From JBJXFE01 sp046153875 (GTDB taxonomy: Bacteria; Planctomycetota; Phycisphaerae; Phycisphaerales; UBA1924), in the NCBI GenBank assembly GCA_046153875.1, contig JBJXFE010000073.1, positions 75,873-139,872 on the forward strand: a stretch of 64,000 bases of DNA, in the 5' to 3' direction. The notes beneath the pieces were generated by a model. That model worked only from the letters and a program-made list of their open reading frames with translations. It made no database searches and had not been told where the DNA came from. Position numbers and translations under genes: made by a program. Shown here piece by piece: positions 34,113 to 42,127 of this stretch (its first letter is position 1; each line of letters begins with the position of its first letter).

Positions 34113-35075
34113 ATGACCTCCAGGCGGTCACACCGATCCGACCAACCCCGAGCCCCGCGTCCCGCCCGGATGGCTCTGACCAGCTTCCGACGGGTGGCGA
34201 AGGCGGCCGGCTCCGGGCTCAAGCGATACCCCAGGGCGTTGCTGGAGTCATTCAACTCCGACATCGGCGCGCCGCGCTTCGAGCGCGCGGCCTCGCTGCT
34301 CCCTGATGTGACCGCCCACGATCTGGCGGCGCTGTGGCTGGGCCACGCGGGCACGCTGCTGCGCGTCGGGGGCGTGACCATCCTGACGGACCCGGTGCTG
34401 ACGGACCGCATCGGCCCGCGGTTCGCCGGGGTGACGATCGGCCTGCCGCGCCTGGGCCCCGCGCCGATCGCGCCGGCGGACCTGCCGCCCATCGACCTCG
34501 TGCTGCTCTCGCACGCGCACTTCGACCACCTCGACAAGCCCACGCTCCGCGCCATCGCGTCGGCGCGAACCACGGTCGTCACCGCCCGGCGGACCGCACG
34601 CCTCGTGCCGCGCGGGTTCGGGCGCGTCGTCGAGCTCGACTGGACCGAACACCTGCGCTTCAAGGGGCTGGACCTCTCGGCCATCCGCCCCGCACACTGG
34701 GGCGCGCGGGCCGCCCTCGACCGCCGACGTGGCTACAACAGCTACCTCATCCGATCCGACGCCGGCGGCGTGCTCTTCGCCGGCGACACCGCCTACACCG
34801 ATGCCTTCAACCACCTGCCCGGAGTGGACCTGGCGGTCTTCGGCATCGGGTCCTACGAACCCTGGGAGCACGCGCACGCCACGCCCGAGCAGACGTGGTC
34901 GATGTTCCGCTCCATCGGCGGCGGGGCCGCCGGGCGCCTCCTGCCCGTGCATCACTCCACCTTCCCCATGGGCGACGAGCCGATCGGCGACCCGATGCGC
35001 CGCCTTCTCGCCGCGGCCGGAGCGGAGTCGCACCGCGTCATCCAGGCCGCCCCCGGCGAGTTGTGGACGGCGTGA
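34113..35075 (+). CDS. MBL-fold metallo-hydrolase (UlaG/NAPE-PLD-like)
   Basis: 320 residues. LGHAGTLLRVGGVTILTDP opens the beta-lactamase fold; LLSHAHFDHLD near residue 133 is the HxHxDH metal site, and VLFAGDTAYTDAF and RLLPVHHSTFPMG give the other ligands. The pattern is that of UlaG and NAPE-hydrolysing phospholipase D relatives, which cut phosphodiester or lactone bonds. Substrate unknown. The start is uncertain (TTG 34077, ATG 34113 or ATG 34170). Confidence 0.8.
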   Translation: MTSRRSHRSDQPRAPRPARMALTSFRRVAKAAGSGLKRYPRALLESFNSDIGAPRFERAASLLPDVTAHDLAALWLGHAGTLLRVGGVTILTDPVLTDRIGPRFAGVTIGLPRLGPAPIAPADLPPIDLVLLSHAHFDHLDKPTLRAIASARTTVVTARRTARLVPRGFGRVVELDWTEHLRFKGLDLSAIRPAHWGARAALDRRRGYNSYLIRSDAGGVLFAGDTAYTDAFNHLPGVDLAVFGIGSYEPWEHAHATPEQTWSMFRSIGGGAAGRLLPVHHSTFPMGDEPIGDPMRRLLAAAGAESHRVIQAAPGELWTA

Positions 35076-35080
35076 GGGGC

Positions 35081-35234
35081 ATCGAGCAGATGGAGCAGAT
35101 GGAGCAGAGAGCACAACGAAAACACGTGACCCAGAGCGACCGGCTGGAGGCTCGCCTCTCCCGTCGCGGGATCATGAACCCACCCGTTCGCGCCGGTTGA
35201 TCTGTTCCATCTGCTTTATCCGCTCGATCCGCTC
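35081..35234. repeat. Pair of inverted nonamer arrays between convergent genes
   Basis: ATCGAGCAG ATGGAGCAG ATGGAGCAG (35081-35107) and, 91 bases on, GATCTGTTC CATCTGCTT TATCCGCTC GATCCGCTC (35199-35234). The second array has the form nATCyGyTy, the reverse complement of the first, so the two form a loose inverted pair. Confidence 0.55.
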
Positions 35235-35240
35235 GCTCGG

Positions 35241-36719
35241 CTACAACAGCGGGCTTGCCAGCCGCGCCACGTTCTCCTTCAGCCGCGGCCAGAGCGGGCG
35301 GGCCTTCCACTCGTCCGCGAAGACCTCCTTCGACTGCGCGATGTACTCCGTCTGCAGCATCCGCATGTGGCTGGCAAAGTCGGAGTCGAACACGAAGAGC
35401 GTGATCTCGAAGTTCAGCCGGAAGCTGCGGATGTCCAGGTTCGTCGAGCCGATCAGAGCGACGTCGGCGTCGATCGTCACCGTCTTGGCGTGCAGCAGCC
35501 CCGGCGCGTGCTCCAGGATCCGAACCCCGCCCTCGAGCAGCTCCGTGTAGTGCGACCGGCTCGCGGCCGCGACCAGCCGCCCGTCGAGCTTCCGCGGCAC
35601 CACCAGCGTCACGTTCACACCCTGCCGGGCCGCGCACACCAGCGCCGTCTTCATCGCCTCGTCCGGCACGAAGTACGGCGTGGTCATGATGATCTCGCGC
35701 CGGGCCGCGTAGATCGTCGTCAGCATCGCCTCCTGGATCGCGTCGGGCGACGGCACCGGCCCCGAGGGCACCACCTGCACGATCGATCCGGACTCGGGCA
35801 GGCTCGGCTCGGGCAGAAGGTCCTTGACCTCCGGCAGCGCCGCGTCGCTCTCCATGTGCCAGTCGTGCAGGAACACCACCTCCAGCGCCTGCGCCGCGGG
35901 GCCCTCGATCCGCACGGAGGCGTCGATCCACGGCCCGATGCCCGTGCGCGGCTTGTGCCCGTAGCTGGGGTGAGTGACGTTGTGGCTCCCGGTGAACGCG
36001 ACCCACCCGTCGATCACCGCGATCTTGCGGTGGTTGCGGATGTCCACCCGCGCGAGCACGGCCCGCAGCGGCGTCACCGGCAGCGCCGCCACGATCGTCA
36101 CCCCGGAGCCGCGCATCCGCACCGCCAGGTCACTCCGCAGGAACTTGCGGCTCCCGGCGGCATCGACAAGCACGCGGCACTCAACGCCGCGTGACGCCGC
36201 ACGGATCAGCGCCTCGCCCAGCAGCATCCCGAACTCGTCGGGAGCCCAGATGAACGTCAGCACGTGGCACCAGCGCGCGGCGCCGTCGACGTCCTTGACC
36301 ACCGCCCGCACGAACTCGCGCGTGTCCGCGATCAGCGTGATCCGGTTGCCCACCAGCGGCGGCATCTGGGCGATGCCGGTCAGCAGCCGCGCGATGTGGT
36401 GGTAGGGTTCAACGTCGCTCGTCCAGTTCTGGGCCCGGCTCTTCCAGAACACATGAGCCTGTTCCTCGATCCCCTTGGCCGCGTCGAGGTATCGGCGCAC
36501 GCGCCGCGAGCCGAGCCGCACCTCGCCGATCAGCACGTACAGCGGGATGCCCAGCCCGGGCAGGAGCAGGATGACCACCAGCCACGACAGGACCGTCGGC
36601 ACGGGGGCCCGGCGCATCACGATGCGCACCGCGAACACGAGCCGAAGCCCGAAGTCCGCCAGAAGGGTCACCCAGACCCACAGTTGCCAGTCGAACACGG
36701 GGTCACTGTACCGGATCAC
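35241..36719 (-). CDS. cls: Cardiolipin synthase / phospholipase D-family enzyme
   Basis: 492 residues. Two N-terminal membrane helices (WQLWVWVTLLADFGLRLVF, PTVLSWLVVILLLPGLGIPL) are followed by two HKD motifs: NHRKIAVIDGWVAFTGSHN near residue 234 and LHAKTVTIDADVALIGSTN near residue 410. This is the bacterial Cls layout; it joins two phosphatidylglycerols into cardiolipin at the membrane. GTG 36719 is used; GTG 36698, right before the first helix, is an alternative. The open frame further upstream lies inside the repeat element at 36742-36887 and is discarded. Confidence 0.88.
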   Translation of the reverse strand: MIRYSDPVFDWQLWVWVTLLADFGLRLVFAVRIVMRRAPVPTVLSWLVVILLLPGLGIPLYVLIGEVRLGSRRVRRYLDAAKGIEEQAHVFWKSRAQNWTSDVEPYHHIARLLTGIAQMPPLVGNRITLIADTREFVRAVVKDVDGAARWCHVLTFIWAPDEFGMLLGEALIRAASRGVECRVLVDAAGSRKFLRSDLAVRMRGSGVTIVAALPVTPLRAVLARVDIRNHRKIAVIDGWVAFTGSHNVTHPSYGHKPRTGIGPWIDASVRIEGPAAQALEVVFLHDWHMESDAALPEVKDLLPEPSLPESGSIVQVVPSGPVPSPDAIQEAMLTTIYAARREIIMTTPYFVPDEAMKTALVCAARQGVNVTLVVPRKLDGRLVAAASRSHYTELLEGGVRILEHAPGLLHAKTVTIDADVALIGSTNLDIRSFRLNFEITLFVFDSDFASHMRMLQTEYIAQSKEVFADEWKARPLWPRLKENVARLASPLL

Positions 36720-36741
36720 AGGGGCGTACCGTGCCCGCGCG

Positions 36742-36887
36742 CCGGGGTGACCCCGGATTCGGACGCCGAGGCTGAGGAGTCCTCGACGAAGCCTCGGGTC
36801 CATCGACCCCCGCGCGTGATCGACGGTCGGAACCGGTGTACCCGAGGCTTCGCTCCACGAGCGTCGCTCAGCTTCGGCGCCCGAGTC
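36742..36887. repeat. REP-like inverted pair of hairpins
   Basis: About 48 bases at 36756-36803 return as an imperfect reverse complement at 36836-36887. Each arm is itself a hairpin: CCGAGGCT (36766-36773) with AGCCTCGG (36790-36797), and CCGAGGCT (36842-36849) with AGCTTCGG (36870-36877). A third small hairpin, CCGGGG-TGA-CCCCGG, precedes them at 36742-36756. The right arm runs into the last codons of the DUF167 gene. Confidence 0.65.
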
Positions 36888-37149
36888 CCAAGACTGCCCG
36901 CACCGTCTCGGCGTCGGCCCCCGTCACACGGACGGTCTTCTCCGCGCTGGCGTGCCCGCTCACCACCTCGACCTGGCGCGGCTTGACGCCGAGCGCGGCC
37001 GCGATCAGCGCGCAGATCGCGGCGTTCGCCTTCCCGCCCTCCGGCGGCGCCGACACGCGAACCTTGAGCCGGTCGCCGAGCATCCCGACGATCTCGTCGC
37101 GGCGTGCGCCGGGGACGGCCTTGATCAGGAGGCGGCATGACCGCTCCAT
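36868..37149 (-). CDS. DUF167 (YggU-family) protein
   Basis: 93 residues, normal for the family. LLIKAVPGARRDEIVGML at the start, RVSAPPEGGKANAAICALIA in the middle and VEVVSGHASAEKTVRVTG are the family pattern. The role of YggU proteins is not settled. ATG at 37149 replaces a longer frame whose first 20 residues do not fit the family. Its last codons overlap the hairpin repeat. Confidence 0.85.
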   Translation of the reverse strand: MERSCRLLIKAVPGARRDEIVGMLGDRLKVRVSAPPEGGKANAAICALIAAALGVKPRQVEVVSGHASAEKTVRVTGADAETVRAVLGLGRRS

Positions 37150-37299
37150 GGGACCGAGCTCACCAACCCACCTCCTCGACGCGTGCACGTGCGGCCTCGA
37201 GCTCAGCACGACTCCGAAATGGGTAGGAGGAGCGACTCAATTCTGGTCGGTCGATCGCTCGCGAGAGACGGCCGGTTTGCAACAAGCTCTGCACCAACC

Positions 37300-37818
37300 T
37301 CATCGCCAAGTGGCCCGTGCCCAGAACCACGGCGATGACGATCGCATGCCATGATACCGCGCAGGCGCCGCGAGCATCCAGACGACGGATCCCAGAACGG
37401 CCGCTCCGGTGTACGCCACGACGGCCCCCGACAAGCGAGTACCCCGTCGCACGCCGCGCCGTGGAGCATTCTCGCGGGGAGCCAGTTCACTGCCCGACCG
37501 AAGGAACACGGCCCAACGATCCAGCCATGCTCGCACGGGTTCAAAGTGCGGCAAACCCCGATTCAGTGTCAGGCCGCGCATGTCCGCGAGCTCGTCATGA
37601 ATCTCGTGCACGGCCCGCAGAACCGTCCAGTCGGCCGTTTCCTTCGGCCACGCTTCGAACAGCTCCGCGATAGGCGTGCGACCGCCGCGCACGTCGCGTA
37701 TCAGACGGGCGGCGGTCGCTCGTGCCTCGTCGTCGATGATCGCTTTGCCGCATTCGGGGCAGCGGTTCGCCGGAACGCCGGTCAGGTCGTATCGGCACCA
37801 GCCACAGACCCGAATCAT
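37300..37818 (-). CDS. Zinc-ribbon protein with C-terminal membrane segment
   Basis: 172 residues. The N-terminus is a zinc ribbon, CGWCRYDLTGVPANRCPECG, at residues 5-24. A helical charged middle part follows and a single hydrophobic segment (GAVVAYTGAAVLGSVVWML) lies near the C-terminus. The ribbon resembles those of the 25.6-kb and 63.7-kb genes, but the rest differs. Function unknown. ATG at 37818. Confidence 0.65.
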   Translation of the reverse strand: MIRVCGWCRYDLTGVPANRCPECGKAIIDDEARATAARLIRDVRGGRTPIAELFEAWPKETADWTVLRAVHEIHDELADMRGLTLNRGLPHFEPVRAWLDRWAVFLRSGSELAPRENAPRRGVRRGTRLSGAVVAYTGAAVLGSVVWMLAAPARYHGMRSSSPWFWARATWR

Positions 37819-37863
37819 GGTGTCATTATCGGGTACTTGTCGCGCGCTGTCACGGACCGAGCG

Positions 37864-38913
37864 TCATTGGCGCGCCGAGCCAGCGGAGAAGTCGCGTTCC
37901 CTGACCTTCCGGCCCACACGCCTTGCCTTGAAGATCGCCGTGCTCGCGGCCGGGCCGGAACCGCCGAGCGGTCGGGCTGGACCACGGAGCATCCGCTCGA
38001 AGGCGCTTTTCGCGCTCGCTTCGGAGAACTCTGTGCCGATGAATCGACGCTTCAGCGCGTGAGCCACAACACCGGTCGTCCCGCTGCCCAGGAACGGGTC
38101 CATGACCAAGTCGCCCTCGTTGCTCGTGGCGCGGATCACCCGCTCCAGGTACGCCTCGGGGAGCTGGTTGTCGTGGTACCCGCGCCGCTCCTTGTTGTTC
38201 CCCTGCACGCGCCCCCAGAACTGCCCGTACCACACGTCCATCGGCAGGCGGTGCCCCGCGGGCATGCCGTCCTTCTTGCTCTCGGTGCGCGGATCGAAGT
38301 AGATCGCGCGACGGTCGGAGAGCTCCAGCACTTCCTTCGGGTTCCATGTCCGCCCGCGTCCATCCTCCGCCTTGCCGCCCTTGAGAAAGTAGAACACGTG
38401 GACCTTGCTGTTGATGAACTTCTCGGTCGCGTTCTGCCCGAAGCGGTAGTGCCAGATGCACCAGTTCACGAGGCTGAGCGCGGCCGCACCGCCGCAGGGC
38501 TTGCGGTCCAGCCGCCCTCTGAGGTAGCACGCGATCTCCGCGGCCCAGTCGTCGGGGATGTTGATCCAGAGCGCCCCGCCGGGGCGCAGCGCCGTGATGC
38601 ACAGATCGAGCCAGTCGTAGCTGAACTCCAGATACTCGCGCTCGGGCATGTCGTCGTGCCACTGGTCGTACGCACGCCGCCAGTTGAACGGCGGATCGGC
38701 GAAGACCAGGTCCACCTGCCCCGCCGCGGCCTCGGGGATGCGCGGAAGCAGCTCTCGGCAGTCGCCGACGTAGACGCGCGCCGAGTGCGGCCCCGGCAGC
38801 TCATGCGTCGGGCGCGCGGGGCCGGGGGGCTTGGATTCGAGCTCCACCGCGGAAGCAGGGTGCCCGTTCGCGCCTGCGCCGTCGCGTGGGCTGGTCGTCT
38901 TGCGTCGCGCCAT
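37864..38913 (-). CDS. Beta-class DNA methyltransferase (N4/N6)
   Basis: 349 residues. Motif IV DLVFADPPFNW is near residue 74 and motif I DPFLGSGTTGVVAHALKR near residue 269, the order that defines beta-class enzymes such as CcrM. It methylates the exocyclic amine of A or C in DNA. No restriction enzyme is adjacent. ATG at 38913. It precedes the zinc-ribbon gene on the same strand. Confidence 0.9.
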   Translation of the reverse strand: MARRKTTSPRDGAGANGHPASAVELESKPPGPARPTHELPGPHSARVYVGDCRELLPRIPEAAAGQVDLVFADPPFNWRRAYDQWHDDMPEREYLEFSYDWLDLCITALRPGGALWINIPDDWAAEIACYLRGRLDRKPCGGAAALSLVNWCIWHYRFGQNATEKFINSKVHVFYFLKGGKAEDGRGRTWNPKEVLELSDRRAIYFDPRTESKKDGMPAGHRLPMDVWYGQFWGRVQGNNKERRGYHDNQLPEAYLERVIRATSNEGDLVMDPFLGSGTTGVVAHALKRRFIGTEFSEASAKSAFERMLRGPARPLGGSGPAASTAIFKARRVGRKVRERDFSAGSARQ

Positions 38914-38981
38914 GGCGCGATCGTATTCGGCGGGCCGGCGCGTGCGCTACGCACGGCTACCGACACCCGGACGAGCGCCGA

Positions 38982-39827
38982 TCACCCCACACGCCGCAGG
39001 ATCGTCAGCCCGTGATTCACGGGCGCGAGGCACAGATCGCAAATCTGATAGGTCCCCACCGCCATCTCGCCGAGCCGATCAATGAACCGCCGCGGGCCGT
39101 CACACCCGGAATACTCCGGGAAGGTGTCGTGGAACAAGACGTATCCGCCCGTGGTCAAGACCGGCTCAACGGCCAGGAAGTCCTGCCGAACGCCCTCCGG
39201 CGCGTGGTCGCCGTCGATAAACGCCAGATGGACGCCCCCGTGTTCGCGCAGCTCGGCGTGCAGCCTCCGCACCTCGAACGCGCTGTCGCCCTTGTGGACT
39301 CGGACCCGGTCGGCCAGGCCCGCCTGCCCGACCCAGCCCCGCACGAACTCCTCGCGTCCCGCGAGCATCTCGTGCGGATTGTGTGCCGCGCGGCGGATGG
39401 GGAGGAACAGGTCGAAGGTGTGCAGGAGCGCCCCCGCCTCCAGGCCCGACGCCAACCAGAGCGTGCTGACGCCCAGGTGCGTCCCGGTCTCGATCACCGT
39501 GCGCGGGCGGATGTTCCGCGCCAGAGCGTGCAGCAGCAGCCCCACCTCCGGCGAGACCGCGGCCGGAAACGTCAGCGGCTCCTCGTACAGCCGCTTCAAC
39601 GCCGCGATCCACGGACTTGCGCCGGCGTCGAGCCACGCCGGAAACTCCCATCGCTCGGGGTGCCCGCCCTCCGGCCAGCGCGGATGGTGCGCCAGCCCCG
39701 CGCGGGCCCCGGGCGCCAGCGCCGTTCCGAGCGGGGGGCGCGCCGGCGAATCGGGCCAGGCGTACCCCGACGCAACGCGCCACAGGCGTCGCGCCAGACC
39801 CTGCCGAAGTTCCGCGAACGTGCGCAT
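38982..39827 (-). CDS. Class I SAM methyltransferase (macrocin O-methyltransferase-like), copy 2
   Basis: 281 residues. VIETGTHLGVSTLWLASGLE is motif I; VHLAFIDGDHAPEGVRQDF and GGYVLFHDTFPEY are the metal-dependent O-methyltransferase/cephalosporin-hydroxylase-like signatures. About half its residues match the gene just upstream, including the N-terminal WEFP and the C-terminal LAPVNHGLTILRRVG. Substrate unknown, possibly a sugar. ATG 39827 or GTG 39830. Confidence 0.8.
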   Translation of the reverse strand: MRTFAELRQGLARRLWRVASGYAWPDSPARPPLGTALAPGARAGLAHHPRWPEGGHPERWEFPAWLDAGASPWIAALKRLYEEPLTFPAAVSPEVGLLLHALARNIRPRTVIETGTHLGVSTLWLASGLEAGALLHTFDLFLPIRRAAHNPHEMLAGREEFVRGWVGQAGLADRVRVHKGDSAFEVRRLHAELREHGGVHLAFIDGDHAPEGVRQDFLAVEPVLTTGGYVLFHDTFPEYSGCDGPRRFIDRLGEMAVGTYQICDLCLAPVNHGLTILRRVG

Positions 39828-39851
39828 CACCGGAGTCTACCGGACGCGCCG

Positions 39852-40703
39852 TCACCCGATCCGCCGCAGCACCGCCAGCCCGTAGTTCAGCGGCGCCAGG
39901 TGCAGCTCGCAGGCCTCGTACAGCCCCTGCGTGATCGCGTTGATCCGGTCCACCACGTGCCGCGGCCCCGCGTGCCCGCCGCACTGCTCGGGGAGCGTGT
40001 CGTGCAGGACCACGTACCCGCCGGTGTTCAACACCGGCTCGACGGCCCACAGATCGCGCGTCGCCCCTTCGACCGTGTGGTCCCCGTCGAGGAACGCGAC
40101 GTCCACGCCGCCGAGTTGCTTCAGGCCGTCGCGCGCCCGGACCAGCTCCGTCGCGCTGTCACCCCGATAAAGCGTGACGCGCTCCCCGAGCCCGGCCCGC
40201 GCTACCCGTTCGCGCACCAGCGATAACCGATCCCCTTCGAACCCGCCCCCGCGCCACGGCCCCGGCTTGATGGGCCCGAAATCGTCGAAGCAGTGCAGGC
40301 TGGGCGAGAGCCCCGCAGGCGCTTCCCGGGCCTGACTTGAGCGTTGCGCTTTGAGCTTTGAGCTTTCCGCGATCGCCCCCCCCATCCACAGCGTGCTCGC
40401 CCCGAGAAAGCTCCCCGTTTCCACCACAACCCGCGGCCGCACGTTCAGCACGAGCGCGTGCAGCAGCAGCCCCGCCTGCGGCGACAGGCTCGCGGGGAAG
40501 CACAGCGGGTCGGCGTACAGCCGGCGCAGCTCGGCCAGCCATGCGGGCTCATCGCACAGGACCGACGGAAACTCCCACGCGGTCGGATGGTCGCTCTCAC
40601 GCTCCAGGCGCGGCAGAAACCGCAGCGAGGCGCGCGGCAGGGCGTACTTGTTCGCCGGCACCGGCGGAGAGTCGATCCGCGCACGCTCGGCGGGGGCGGT
40701 CAT
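39852..40703 (-). CDS. Class I SAM methyltransferase (macrocin O-methyltransferase-like), copy 1
   Basis: 283 residues. VVETGSFLGASTLWMGGAI is motif I; VDVAFLDGDHTVEGATRDLW and GGYVVLHDTLPEQ follow, as in its tandem copy 24 bases downstream. Directly after motif I the protein carries SSKLKAQRSSQAR, which copy 2 lacks; this is encoded by a 7-base repeat at 40337-40364 and looks like an insertion. ATG at 40703, 15 bases after clpP on the same strand. Confidence 0.8.
   Translation of the reverse strand: MTAPAERARIDSPPVPANKYALPRASLRFLPRLERESDHPTAWEFPSVLCDEPAWLAELRRLYADPLCFPASLSPQAGLLLHALVLNVRPRVVVETGSFLGASTLWMGGAIAESSKLKAQRSSQAREAPAGLSPSLHCFDDFGPIKPGPWRGGGFEGDRLSLVRERVARAGLGERVTLYRGDSATELVRARDGLKQLGGVDVAFLDGDHTVEGATRDLWAVEPVLNTGGYVVLHDTLPEQCGGHAGPRHVVDRINAITQGLYEACELHLAPLNYGLAVLRRIG
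40337..40364. repeat. Heptad tandem-word island inside a gene
   Basis: TTGAGCG TTGCGCT TTGAGCT TTGAGCT, four 7-base units in the coding sequence of the first tandem methyltransferase. It adds residues just after the SAM-binding motif that the paralogue lacks and its composition is unlike the surrounding gene. Confidence 0.65.
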
Positions 40704-40718
40704 GGGGCGGGTCTTGGG

Positions 40719-41351
40719 CTACTCGTCCTCACGCGTCACGGCCCGCGGCGGCGGCGGCGGCATCCGCTCGAGGATGCGGTCGATCAGCCCGTAGTCGAGC
40801 ATCTCCAGCTCGTCGAGCCACTTGTTCCGGTCGCAATCGACCCGGATCCGTTCCATCGTCTGGCCGGTGGCCCGCGCGTAGACCTGGTAGACGCGGTCCC
40901 GCAGGCGGAGCGTCTCGCGGGCCTCGATCTCGATGTCCGTCGCCTGCCCCTCGATCACGCCCATGACCAGGGGCTGGTGCATGAGGTTCCGGGCGTTGCG
41001 CAGGGCGAACCGCTTGCCCTTGGCGCCCGAGCACGCCAGCAGGCTGCCCATCGACGCGGCCTGCCCGATGATGTACGTCGCGACATCGGGCTGGATGAAG
41101 TTCATGGTGTCCAGGATGCCCAGCCCGGCCGTCACGCTCCCGCCCGGAGAGTTGATGTACAGGTGGATGTCCGACTTCTGGTCCTCGTTGGCGAGGAACA
41201 GGAGCTGCGCGATGATCACGCTGGCGACCTCGTCGCCGATCGGCCCGCCCAGGAAGATGATCCGGTCCTTGAGCAGCCGCGAGTAGATGTCGTACGCCCG
41301 CTCGCCCCGCCCGGACTTCTCGATCACGATGGGAACCAGGTAACCCGACAT
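40719..41351 (-). CDS. clpP: ATP-dependent Clp protease proteolytic subunit
   Basis: 210 residues. The fold signature HLYINSPGGSVTAGLGILD is present; the catalytic Ser is in GQAASMGSLLA near residue 100, His in RNLMHQP near 124, and Asp in the DRNKWLDELEMLDYGLID region. Tetradecameric ClpP degrades unfolded and tagged proteins with ClpX or ClpA. It lies 21 bases after a second clpP gene, so the two probably form one operon. The tail ends in a proline run. Confidence 0.93.
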   Translation of the reverse strand: MSGYLVPIVIEKSGRGERAYDIYSRLLKDRIIFLGGPIGDEVASVIIAQLLFLANEDQKSDIHLYINSPGGSVTAGLGILDTMNFIQPDVATYIIGQAASMGSLLACSGAKGKRFALRNARNLMHQPLVMGVIEGQATDIEIEARETLRLRDRVYQVYARATGQTMERIRVDCDRNKWLDELEMLDYGLIDRILERMPPPPPRAVTREDE

Positions 41352-41372
41352 GACGACCTCCGTGTGCGTTCG

Positions 41373-41960
41373 TTAGGGCTTGGGCGCGGCCGGGGGCTGC
41401 GCCAGCACCTCGTCCACCAGCCCGTAGGCCTTCGCCTCTTCCGCCGTGAAGTACTTGTCCCGCTCGGAGTCGCGCTTGACCTGCTCGAAGGGTTGCCCGG
41501 TGTGCCCGGCGAGGATGCGGTTGAGCTCTTCCTTCGCCTTGATGATCTGCTCGGCCTGGATGCGGATGTCCTCGGCCTGCCCCGTCACCCCGCCGTGCGG
41601 CTGGTGGATCATCACCTTGGCGTGCGGGAGCATGAACCGCTTGCCCTTCGCCCCGGCCGTCAGCAGCACCGCCCCGCCCGAGTACGCCCGACCGATGCAG
41701 TACGTCGAGACGGCGCTCGAGAGGAACCGCATCGTGTCGTAGATCGCCAGCGTGTCGTCCACCGCCCCGCCCGGCGAGTTGATGTAGAAGTTGATGTCCT
41801 GACCGCGCTTCTGGTTCTCCAGATAGAGCATCTGCATCATGACGCGGGCGGCCGAGCCCTGGTTGATCTCGCCGATGAGGAACACGATCCGATTCTCGAG
41901 CAAGAGCTCGTCGATCGTCATCTCGCGGGTGCGCTGGTACGTGACGTTGGCGGCTGGCAT
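41373..41960 (-). CDS. clpP: ATP-dependent Clp protease proteolytic subunit, second copy
   Basis: 195 residues. It has FYINSPGGAVDDTLAIYD and KVMIHQPHGG (His), with Asp in the ERDKYFTAEEAKAYGLVDE region. The Ser stands in GRAYSGGAVLLT instead of the usual GQAASM motif, so the active-site loop differs from copy one. ATG at 41960 has GGGAGG upstream. In bacteria with two such genes, the products often make mixed rings; that is likely here but not proven. Confidence 0.92.
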   Translation of the reverse strand: MPAANVTYQRTREMTIDELLLENRIVFLIGEINQGSAARVMMQMLYLENQKRGQDINFYINSPGGAVDDTLAIYDTMRFLSSAVSTYCIGRAYSGGAVLLTAGAKGKRFMLPHAKVMIHQPHGGVTGQAEDIRIQAEQIIKAKEELNRILAGHTGQPFEQVKRDSERDKYFTAEEAKAYGLVDEVLAQPPAAPKP

Positions 41961-42127
41961 GGGGCCTCCCTGGCCTGTGACGCGCCCGTCCGTCGGACGC
42001 GGGCGAACTCGTTCGTGCGCGGGTCGATCATAGTCTCCGGCTTCGGCTGTCGGGCGTCCGGAGTGTCGCCCGGTCTGGCGGTCGCGTGAAGGCTGCGCTA
42101 GCATCCGGGCCTTTTCGAGGTTATTCC

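Noticed and set aside
36720..36803. N-terminal extension of the cardiolipin synthase
   Set aside because: It lies in the hairpin repeat and has no membrane helix or family similarity.
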